Positions 37,230 through 47,312 of a DNA stretch of 64,000 nucleotides are shown one piece after another. The DNA is from Pegea sp. RAD2-039 (Eukaryota > Chordata > Thaliacea > Salpida > Salpidae): the NCBI GenBank assembly GCA_034620365.1, contig JAQGEQ010000251.1:335997-399996 (forward strand), given 5' to 3'. A program made the translations under genes and the position numbers. The notes beneath the pieces were generated by a model that had not been told where the DNA came from, made no database searches, and saw only the letters and a list, made by a program, of their open reading frames with translations. Position 1 is the stretch's first letter, and each line of letters opens with the position of its first letter.

Positions 37230-38682
37230 AATCATTTGAAGTAGCATAATCTAATATCTGATGTCCAGCATGACTTTATACAACGGAGATCTTCCCTGAC
37301 TCAACATCTCACTTTTCTTAATGAGCTTACAGCCCATTACGAAACTAACACTCCCTGTGACATCATATATCTCGGTTTTGCTAAAGTGTTTGATTCTGTT
37401 CCACACACTAAGCTCGTTACTGTATTGAAAAACTTAAAAATCAACATCTTTATCTTACAGTCGATTGAAGATTACCTATCAGGTAGAACCCAACAAACTC
37501 GTGTAGAAAGATCTTTATCTACATCTAGTCAAATCACTAGTGGTGTTCCTCAGGGTTTTGTTCTGGGTCCCCTTCTCTTTTTAATTTTCATCGAAGACCT
37601 CATAAGAAGACTAGAAGCAGTAGATTATCTCAGTTTGTTTTTGTATGCAGATGACATCAGGCTATTATCTTGTAATCCTTCAAAACTTCAAACTGCACTA
37701 CAAACTGTAAAAATCTGGTCTACGAATCGGCAGCTCAGAATCCAGCCCACAAAGTTTGAACTTATAACTTTTTCTCGTAAACCAGCTGCAAATTCCTTAA
37801 ACCAATACTCCATCAATGGATTTATTATTCAACGAATATCTTCGGTCCTAGACCTTGGCATTACTCTATCATCTGACTTTAAATGGCACAATTATGTTTC
37901 CAAAATCCTTAGAAAATCATTCAACCTTGTCTTCCTTATTATAAAGACCTTTAATTCTAAGGATCCATACTTTTTTTATCAATCTCTTAAAGTTATACGT
38001 ACGTCCAATTCTTGAATACAATATAAGTGCATGGATGCCATATTAAGTTGGTGATATCAAAAAAATAGAATCTGTTTAGTCAACATTTACGAGATTGGTA
38101 TGTAGGAAACTTAATATTAACTACGATAGTTATAAACATTGTCTTAGCTTCTTAAATTTAGATACTTTGGAAATTCGACGAATTAAATGCGACTTAATAC
38201 TTATTTTTAAAATTATCCACAATTTAATTGACCTTCAGTTTGATGATTTCTTTTCCATTAGTCCTTCCCTCAAGTTATATCAGCTCAGACGACAAACATT
38301 ACATCTTAAAAAACCCATATCACCTGATACGTTAATAAGAGCAAACTTTTTCTCAATCCACACAATTAGTACATGGAACCAGCTGCCATCAGACATTGTC
38401 ATGTCAGAATCACTCGCGTTGTTCAAGCAAAAGTTGAACCGTTATAATATTGCCAATATTGCCATTTCTAAACTGTGACTTTTTCCTTTTTTATATTATT
38501 ACTATAATTCTATGTAATTGTTCACTGTTATATGCTTTGAGTGCTAACGAAATACCATGTGTTACATCTTTTGCTTTCTATATTTCTAACTTAATAGATG
38601 TTATTTGTGAGAATGTGTGTTAGCGAGAAGTGCTCTCTAGGCACCCTCCTTATCATTGATTGTAATAAATAAATAAACCTAT
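37230..38682 (+). mobile_element. 5'-truncated non-LTR retrotransposon (CR1/L2/Jockey-like)
   Basis: This is the longest LINE copy here. It holds the palm and thumb of a reverse transcriptase, the C-terminal part of ORF2, a 3' UTR of about 200 bases and an end in TAATAAATAAATAAA. The same 3' end is found at 7905-8096, 8640-8945 and, reversed, 54572-54690. The 5' half (endonuclease and the start of RT) is missing, as usual for truncated insertions. TAAA-type tails rather than long poly(A) suit CR1/L2-like families. Confidence 0.9.
37250..38478 (+). pseudogene. LINE ORF2 reverse transcriptase, frameshifted
   Basis: From about 37250 the frame reads DVQHDF.QRRSSLTQHL and AKVFDSVPHTKL, then SGVPQG (GVPQG at 37542-37556). 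The catalytic YADD is at 37644-37655. The frame breaks near 37990-38090, where VRPILEYNISAW appears in another phase and is followed by stops. It resumes at 38095 through LEIRRIKCDLIL and TWNQLPSDIV to the stop at 38478. RT copies RNA into DNA during target-primed integration. This copy cannot do so because of truncation, the frameshift and missing parts. Confidence 0.88.
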
Positions 38683-38689
38683 ATATGAT

Positions 38690-39550
38690 TTACTTAATTT
38701 TAAAAAGTTTTATTTTCTTTTGAAGTGTTTAAAATTAGAAACTTTCTTTTAAGTAGTAGCTTGGATCAATTTTTCAAGAAAAGAATTTGATTTACAAAAA
38801 ATAAGATTTTCCCATCTTTCATTATTCAGTTTACAAATAATTTTTACTAAATTATAATAAGTGTTATCACGTTAATAAAAAGTAGAATTTAATTTAGAAG
38901 TAAAATTTGGAAATATATTTTTTATTCAAATATACAATTTTAGAAAATTAATAGGAAATAATTTGAAAAACAAATGTTTAAATAGCTTTCTTATTAATCC
39001 AAATCTTTTTATGACTTATTTGTCAAGATATTGATGAAAATATCTTGTTGTTGATAAATCTAATAAACATTTTTTCATGCTCTACCAAAGTAATAAAACA
39101 AAGAGATGTAAAAATATTTTGGAAATAATTTATTATTATTATCTGCTTAAATATCTATATTGATATTATTTAGTATTTAGAAAAATTGTTAACTTATTAA
39201 GCTTTAAATACTAGTCAATTTACGATTTTTAAGATTCAAACTAACCACTTCAATTACCAAAATATTATTTTATATGATAACATTTTTACATTTACATTTT
39301 AATATGTTCAGATTTTTATAAAGTTGAATCTAACGAAGCTCAATTAGATTAGATTAAATGTAATCTTTAATTCTTTCAGTCGTCCTTTGAAGAAGAGTAT
39401 ACAGATGTCTTGTATGAGAGAGCGAGCAACCTAACACTCTGTAATCATCACTAAATTAGTTGAAAGATTTCTTTTCTAACATTCAAACTGTTCTTTGAAT
39501 AATTTCAAGATACAAATTCTGAAAGAGTTCCTTTTTGAATTTTATAAAAG
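38690..39550. other. A+T-rich DNA, no gene
   Basis: Nothing is supported. A short G+C-richer piece at 39380-39450 lies next to the gypsy-like remnant and could be part of its long terminal repeat. No second copy was found in the window to prove it. Confidence 0.35.
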
Positions 39551-39559
39551 ATTTTTTTT

Positions 39560-40015
39560 CTCGAAAATATTTTTGCAAAATTCAAAGTTCCGAACATAAT
39601 ACATCAGTTACCAAGTAATGGAGAAAACGCGTACGATAAATGTTCCATTTGGTAGGCATGTTTGTGACTAAATACGCAAAATCGGCGGCATAACTGAGAT
39701 TTGGTGATCTTAAATAGATCCATCATCTTCCTAAGACCTTAGTGCAGCAAGTCCTACATATTCGAAGTCACTTCATTTTATTATTCTGCGTTCTGTACCG
39801 CCACCTACCGATTGATGAGTAAATAGTACTTCTCGATACTCACGAAGAATTGAAGGCAATTCAGAAAACAAATCTTCCTGTTGTCCTCGATGTCTCTGTT
39901 CTAGGTCACAGGAACGTCATCTGACATCAACTTTGAACTAGAAGCAGTCCAACACACCAAGCGCGGTCAGGAAGGAAGTTTTCATCTACCGCTCTAGCCT
40001 ACAAAGTTTAGCCAA
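39560..40015 (-). mobile_element. Decayed Ty3/gypsy-like pol remnant
   Basis: On the minus strand, at about 39865-39784, the frame reads ELPSILREYREVLFTHQSV followed by GGGTERRI. This resembles the linker before the gypsy reverse transcriptase (LP.iL.ey.dvF....P......HrI). Stops break the continuation, where MPPILRI may be the remains of the YAAPILFV motif. It is a dead fragment with higher G+C than its surroundings. It may derive from the same family as the block at 17620-19420, which would hold a later part of pol. Confidence 0.5.
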
Positions 40016-40019
40016 AAAA

Positions 40020-43000
40020 TATATTTTTTGAAAGTCTAATCTGAAATTAGTTGTTGATATATAAAATATATTTTATTGCTATTGATGAGGTAATCATTCA
40101 AAAAAACTATCAACGAATGAATTTTGATTACGTGTTTTTTAGAATTAAAATAAATATCGACTGTTCACTTTTTCTTATTATGAAAACAATTAAGATCAAA
40201 ATTATGAATATAGATAAAAGATTATCAGATTACCATTGGTAGAAAAATGTTTCGTTTAAAACATAATGATGATCTAAATTATTGATCTCTTCAACTGACT
40301 TTTATGGCTTAATAAATCATTTGCTTCTTGACTCTGAAACCTTCTTATCAAATGTAAATAATCTTATATCTAGTTGTTTGGCTGAACGCACGTGTGAAGG
40401 TTAAGTTAGATGTTTTCACTTAAGAAATTACTTTATACGAAAGCTATTTTCTGAATTTATGTTTGATTGTAATTAGTTGTATAAATTACTAATAAGAAAC
40501 TTTCAGAAAGTTTTGTACACTGCAAACTATCTTGTAACTCATTCATGCAATTTAATGAAAAATTGATATTTTTTAGAATGCTAAACTGAAGCAACCTTTT
40601 TTTTTGCTACGTTTTTATCAGAAGAAGGCTTGAAGCCGATGAATATATTTGATTGTATAACTTATTTAACACTTTTATGATATTTATAATTTTTAATTGT
40701 TTCAAATACTTCAATAATTCAATTCTATTACCTGAAACTTCTTACCAGCAATCTGACAGCATTTTTTGAGAATATCTTAAGAAAAATGTACTGCGATTAT
40801 TGAGTTCTCAGAAATTCCTACGATTGATCAATCTAAATACGCCAAGTCATCTATAACTATCATCTACTGAAGCAAATGGAAAGTCTTCCTCTTAAAAGAT
40901 CATATATATCACCATTAAAAAATGATTTTACTGGAAATTACTGTGTAAAGCTTTATGAACACCTTGTGAGATTTTAATTGATTTGAACTAGAGTCGCTGA
41001 AGTAACTTGGTACAGCAAATCAAAGTACTGATCATTCTATCAAACGAAGATATATGAGGGTTTGTTAAACGAAAACTTTCTGTGAAATGTAACTATTAAT
41101 TTAAATTCTTTCCTTTTCTAAGTTTTTACAATTAATAAAACTTTAGACAATTATTCTGAAGTCATTAAAATGAAGAAAAGACATAAAAGAAAATAAAACT
41201 TCAAGTTTGGTTATATTTGATATACACAAACTTGTGAAGTGTACCTTTGCCAAGCTGGATTGGTTGTGGTTACTGCAAAATGCTCTTGATATTCTTAACC
41301 ACTTAACACAAGATCACGTAATGAGACTTTCATTATTTATGCGTGAGATAATTTCTTGCGACATAAATTATTCATGGCTTAGACTTTCATTGGTCCAAGT
41401 ACAAAACTAGTTTAATGCTTTTGTTTCAAATGCGATGATTCACATAAAGCTTAAAGTAGCTTGGGTATGATAATATTACATAGTACTTTTTGTACAGTAA
41501 AAATGTAACAGTTACGTTACAATAAAAAGCCATTGGCATGTTTTTGCTTACTTAAATAATACTTCTGAAGCACAATAGCTGATTTAAAGAAAGCAAACAT
41601 TATTATTAAAATAGTTGCTTTCTGGTATCTGTAGGCAAATTAAAAAGAGTTGAAAAACTAGATGTATAAATATTTCATCATTTTATATTCTTATATTTGA
41701 CTTAATAAATCAAAACAAAGAGTATTCTATGCAGCAAATTGATAAGATTTATTTTTGCTTAAACTTTTTTGCTGATTGATAATAGTCAACAGACAAGTTT
41801 TCTTTTCAATTACAGTGATGAATTTTTCATTAGCCTAACAAATTTTGTATTACCGTAATTTGACTTACATAAAAAATAAGCCCTTAAAATAATAGCAGCA
41901 TAAAAAATAAATTCTATATAAAATTTTATCAATTTAATTTCGAACTAGATTAAATTTAAATTATTTAAACACTAAGGCTTAGTGGATGTAAAAATATTTT
42001 AGTATAAATATTTATTCAAAATAATTTGATAAGAAGATTAGATAGACTAACTGTAAATAAAAATTTTATTTTACAAAAATTGAAAAAAAGTAATTATTTA
42101 GGTTTTACCTTTAAAAACGATAATAAAATTTTGTTTTTGTCTATAAGATTTTTTCGCTCTAAATTATTGATATAATTTTAAATTTATTGATATTTGTAGA
42201 AATAATATATTTTTTTTACATTTAAATTTTTAAGTTAGAAAATAAAAGGCTTGTACCAATTTGGTGATATGACTAATTCTACAATTTCCTTTTATCATCG
42301 CCTTACATCAAGTTCGATTTGTTTTAAAAAAATTATTTTATTTTTGTAAATAAATTTAGCTGTCATTATAATTAGGTTTAATTTGTTTTATTTATTACTG
42401 ATTTCACTTTAGACAGTTTTTACTTTAATAAGATGCTAACAAAATCGTATAAATGATTGATTATACGAAGTTTGTCGTAATATCCTGAATTTACTGAAAT
42501 AAAACTTTTAAAATATATTTAATATTATAAATTTATATATATTATTAAATTATATATTATGAAAATTATGTTTACGCAAATTACTAAATATTTTTTATTT
42601 TGAGAGTTATGTTTACGTTTTGCAACAATATTTACAAATTTTTTTCAGTTCTGGCAGTGATTAAGCAAGTTTTAGTGATGCTAGTTGATAGGAAATTTAG
42701 AAATACAATATTTACAAATAAAATAACAACTTTTCTACCAGAAGATAAATTAGAAATATAAAATCTTCATATATGGTAAGTTTTTATTTTCAATTGTCTT
42801 CAATCTAATATTAAATCAAGTATCTTTTTGTTGTCTCTATCATTGACACTATCAAATTTTAATTCAATTTTATGAAAATTGAAGATCATTTTCAGGGTTT
42901 TTATTAAATTATTTGATTTATAAATTAATTTTTAGCTCGTTAAAGTATAAAACAATTTGATAAAAAATATTTTTAAAAAATAACTTCGCCAAATGTTTTA

Positions 43001-44400
43001 CAATTCTTAAATAAAATTTGAATAATTTTGTTAGTATCAAGTTTTATATTTCATTTTTATGCTGACTGTGAATAAAAGTTTAGTGTATTATACAAGTTGA
43101 AACTTTTTACGTATACAACTATAAATCGATTTTCTTGTAGTAGATTTTAATTTTGTAATTATTTATTTCAAGATATTATCACTGTTTAACTTTTATTAAA
43201 ACATGTAAAAAATGCTTTCTAATAAGTATCAAAACTTTATATGGTTTTACAATCCTTTTTCACAAACAAAAATCTTTGATTAATTTGGTTCCTAATTAAA
43301 CAATGTTTTTTGATTCTCATTTAAAAATGTAACTTTTGAGTTTTTCACTTACAAAATTATTTTTCTAACAAAAGTAATTATTCTTTCATCATATTCTTAC
43401 ACCAGATAAAATTTCTCTAAAATGATATTCTGTATTTTGTAATTCACTTTTATTTTTCTTTAACTTCTAAATAATAAACCCTACATTGTTAATGATTATA
43501 TGTATGATTTTTTATTTAAGAAGTTTTAAAAGTTGTAATATTAAATTTTTAATTCTTTTTATTTTAAATATAGAAGTTTATACAATAGTTTTATTTATCA
43601 GAAGTTATTAAATACTATTTTTTTATTCATAATAAGACGATAAATATAAAACTTAAATAAAATTTTTTATAAACTCTGTTTCAACAAATCATTTTTTTAT
43701 AAATTCTTTTGTTAATCACAATACTTAGCACATTACAAGGTTTAATTAGCAATTATCAAACTTAAAACAAAATATTTCAACGGATTTTATCTCTATATTA
43801 TTTTCTTAGATTTTTGTAATAATTCATCTTGAGAAATGTCATTAAAAATATATTTCTTATATATTAAACATATATTTTTAGATTTAATTTTTAAATAATT
43901 TTTTTGGTATTTTTTCAGTAGATTTTAAAATTTGAAAAAAATTTTCTAAATCGTTTTTTATTCAAAATTTGTTTTAACTTTCAAAAATTATGAAAATATT
44001 TGTTTGTTGAAGATTTTTAGGGTTTAAATTCTGCTTGTTAATATTTGTAATTATGGTAAGAACAAATATATAAAAGGTTGAATTCAGAAAAACTCACTTT
44101 TGGTTAATAAAACGTTCTTTTAGTTTTATAAAAACGTTGTTCATATATTATAAGCTTATTTGTTGTATGATTATATTTTTGTTTATTTATATTTTAATCA
44201 ATAATTTATTCTATTCTATAATTACTTTAGATACTTTAGATACAAACTTGAAAATATTTTTTCTTATTTAAACTATTTTGTTGTTATTAAGTTAGCATTT
44301 TTATTTTTTAAAACTTTTAGTTTTCAACCGCAGAGAGCGCTAAGGAGCTATGCAACTTAATCACAGCCTTTTATTCTTTTTTCTTTCTTCTCTATTCTTT
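40020..44400. other. Long A+T-rich intergenic region
   Basis: No gene proven. The frame at 41207-41410 is A+T-rich and has no splice or domain support. The only exon-like object is at 42649-42775 (listed separately). From about 41600 on, the sequence is extremely A+T-rich. Confidence 0.4.
42649..42775 (+). other. Possible noncoding first exon
   Basis: A strong acceptor (TTTTTTTCAG) precedes 127 bases that are less T-rich than their surroundings. They end in ATATATG directly followed by the donor GTAAGT. It could be an internal 5' UTR exon of the CRE-octamer gene that begins near 45490. Joining the terminal ATG to that exon's frame does not work directly, so any link is unproven. Confidence 0.25.
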
Positions 44401-44437
44401 GTCAACGAGTCAATAACCACTAAAAAATTCAAATGGT

Positions 44438-44447
44438 TATATATAAA
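44438..44447 (+). promoter_or_regulatory. Possible TATA box
   Basis: TATATATAAA lies in a G+C-richer patch (44325-44530) about 1 kb upstream of the CRE-octamer gene. The same patch holds GCGCTAAGGAGCTA, nearly repeated at 47074 (GCGCTAAAGAGCTA) in the ceramidase promoter region. In such A+T-rich DNA the motif alone is weak evidence. Confidence 0.25.
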
Positions 44448-45489
44448 CCGGCTTTTTTTGCGTAGTATTTTTTCTCTTATTTAAGCTTAGTTTTCAACAG
44501 CAGTATTCTGTTCATTTTAGTTATCATTTCAAAAATGAATATCTTGTTAAGGAAAGAAACTTTCTCTTTTTCTACCATCTAAAATATTAATGAAGATGTT
44601 TTTTCAGTTTAATTTGTAAGATTTTGCGCTTTTTTAAAACAAGTCTGTGTTAAAATCAATAATTTTCTCTCTAAAATTAAATTGAAAGTTTAAAATGAAA
44701 TTAGCAGAATTAGAAAGAATTTATTTATCTCAGTTGTTTTACCTACCTTTATATTAAACAGGAAAATCCTGTTTAAAACTATCTTTGATAATTTCAACTT
44801 TTCTCCAGCACATGTACTAGTCACGCTTGATTAAACACAATTAGTCTTTCAAATTTTCCATAAACTAGAATCTCAACACTACTATTACTTACAAAAAAGT
44901 TGATAATTCCCTTCTATCGCTTATAAAACTTATAATTTTATAATTTTTTTATCTAGAAATAACCAGCTTGCAGGCATAAACTACTAATTTCCTTTTACAC
45001 TTTTTCGTAGGTTTTTCTTATAAATTTTGGTGACGATAAAACATCTTAAACTAATTTTTTTATCTTTTATAGAAAGTTTTTTTTAAGAAGATTTAAAAGA
45101 TTCTTGTAGTAGATTAAAATCTTTAACAGAGTTTAATTTTATTCTTTTTTAAGCTAATTTTTCTTTTTTTATAAAACTATAGCTAACAAAAGAACTAGAT
45201 ACAAACATTGAAATTATTTAACAATATTCTAAGCATCTCTTGTTAAAATCAGCAGATTTAAATAAAATTTTATGATTTGTAATTCAAGTTTGTCAGCATA
45301 ATGTACGATTATTGAGATTATTTAAATAATTGTGTTTACTTGTGACAGTTAAAAGCTTTAAAAAACAATTTTTTGGTTTGTTCAGAATAAATTAGTTAAA
45401 AAATTAGACAAATTTAGAATTGAGAAAATGTAGAAAATAAAACATTTGTTGAATTATTCCAATTATTTTAACTATTTTCTGTTTAACAG

Positions 45490-47003
45490 GTATGATAGTA
45501 GAGCTGGTTTGAATATGATTAATGAACATGGTGACCATGAGGCTGGTATTGAAACAACCAACTTTATTGTATCTTCTCAAACACTCAATGACGTCACTAA
45601 CGCTGCTGGTGATGTGGTTTATGCAAATGAGTCTTCTGTATTGATGCCAGGTGATGTAGGACCTGTTGGTGATGCAAATAATCTTCAGATGGTTATTAAA
45701 AAAAAACCAGTTTTACGTTCCACTAAAAATAAAGACAAAACACCAACCACCACCGGTAAGATGGTTTTGAATGGTTCGTTTGTTTATTTTGAAACCATTT
45801 TCAACCATAGAAACCAGTCATGGTTACAAGGACTGGTTGCTGCAGTTCAGTCGTCATCGAAAATGTGAAACAGTCGCAGCTATCTGCCTCTTGTGCGTCG
45901 TCTTTACTATTGGGATTGTAATCGTGATGAACAGTGAGATGAAATGATTTTTGATCTTATAAACATCACTTCATCATTTTCAGATCGATCAAAGAACTCT
46001 GGATCTTCATCAGGATCTGTTGGAGGTTCAGATCAAACTACTGGTTTGTTTCAAACCACTTTCTTCTTCTTCATCTTCTCATTATAATCTCACAGATCAG
46101 ATGATATCTTCTACTCACTTTCCTGTTACCACTGATGACGTCATCATCGCTTCAACATTAATCCCTCATCGCAAAGATGACGTCACGACTTCTGACGTCA
46201 ACAAATCGATCATTATTACTGTGGCTCCCAAAATTATCATTCCTAATACTTCTCATGACGTCACGACTGCTTTTGATGACGTCACTACCATCAATGACCT
46301 TACAACTACTTCTAATGACGTCACTACTGCCTCTGATGACGTCACGACTATTTCTAATGACGTCACGACTGCTTTTGATGACGTCACTACCATCAATGAC
46401 CTTACAACTACTTCTAATGACGTCACAACTGCCTCTGATGACGTCACGACTACAACTGACGTCACAACTGCCTCCTATGACCTCACAACTAGAAATGATG
46501 ACGTCACTACCATCAAGGACCTCACAACTTATTCTGATGACGTCACGACCTCTCACAATGACGTCACTACCATCAAGGACCTCACAACTTATTCTAATGA
46601 CGTCACGACTAGGAATTCAATCAATGACGTCACTACCATCAAGGACCTCACAACTTATTCTGATGACGTCACGACTAGGAATTCAATCAATGACGTCACT
46701 ACGGCTAAAAAACTTCCAAATGAGAAAACAACTAGAAAACGAGTCGCTAATGACATCACTACTACCCCCTTAAAGAAAAGAATCATTGATGACGTCACAA
46801 CCTCCAAGAAACGAATCCATGATGACGTCACAACCTCCAAGAAACGAATCTCTGATGACGTCACAACCTCCAAGAAACGAATCTCTGATGACGTCACAGG
46901 ATTGTACACTGACGGCAGTACTACTAATCAAATGACAAACTTCAATGACGTCACTACCACCAACGCTCCGTTCAGCATGGATGACTTTATTCGACGTGAG
47001 TGA
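45490..47003 (+). CDS. Thr/Asp-rich repeat protein encoded by CRE octamers (3 exons seen, 5' end open)
   Basis: Unknown family. Exons are 45490-45755, 45984-46043 and 46096-47003. Donors GTAAGA and GTTTGT and acceptors TTTCAG and CACAG are all in phase 1. The frame enters at an acceptor (TTTAACAG), so an upstream exon may exist. The first Met in frame is at 45515, giving 402 residues. The N-terminal 80 residues are unique, ending in a basic LQMVIKKKPVLRSTKNK. The last exon is mostly DDVTT and NDVTT units in 7-residue rhythm, later with a basic KKRI inserted (TSKKRISDDV, about four times), and ends FSMDDFIRRE. Thr/Ser-rich spacing suggests a disordered, perhaps phosphorylated or glycosylated protein. 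There is no signal peptide. Each DDVTT is written GATGACGTCAC. Confidence 0.68.
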
Positions 47004-47056
47004 CGTCATAACGACCACGCCTTTTTCTTTATTGACTCGAGCTGTGTATGACGTCA
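46135..47056. repeat. Array of about 25 perfect TGACGTCA palindromes
   Basis: By hand I count about 25 copies of the octamer TGACGTCA, mostly 21 or 39-42 bases apart. They lie in the last exon and run over its stop codon into the 3' flank. It is the consensus cAMP response element bound by CREB/ATF bZIP dimers. As codons it spells the middle of Asp-Asp-Val-Thr. Two broken copies (TGACCTCA, TGACATCA) keep the frame. Confidence 0.93.
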
Positions 47057-47312
47057 TGATGTGACGCTAGTGGCGCTAAAGAGCTACTGACTGCTGATTG
47101 GTTGGTAGTACTCACGCCATAATCAGCACGCGACTTTCGCTTTTATTGTTAGGTAGCTAGCGATCGCGTTCAACCGCGTCATTCGTTGCCAAGAAGATGA
47201 CAACTCTCTAATCTTCTCTCTGAAGCTTTTTTTGTCAAACTGACTTTCTCCTAACCACACATTCACTTTCTCCTTTGTCACGTGATTATTTTGTGCAGAG
47301 AATGAAGGAAAG
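47004..47312 (+). promoter_or_regulatory. Compact spacer, likely promoter of the ceramidase gene
   Basis: Only 310 bp separate two same-strand genes. The spacer holds a CRE (TGACGTCA at about 47049), an inverted CCAAT (CTGATTGGTTG at 47093) and a CACGTG E-box within GTCACGTGAT (47278-47287). That E-box resembles the CLEAR element of lysosomal genes. I see no AATAAA or ATTAAA for the upstream gene. TTTTGTGCAG ends at 47298, 14 bases before the ATG, and looks like a splice acceptor. The spacer is either a real promoter with a noncoding exon or an operon junction resolved by trans-splicing. Confidence 0.5.

Noticed and set aside
46158-46909. Other frames in the CRE array, both strands
   Set aside because: The palindromic repeat opens all frames. 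Only the DDVTT frame joins upstream exons with consistent phase.
46135-47056. CRISPR-like array
   Set aside because: The regular palindromes sit in a spliced eukaryotic coding exon. Spacers are repeats themselves, so it is not a CRISPR locus.
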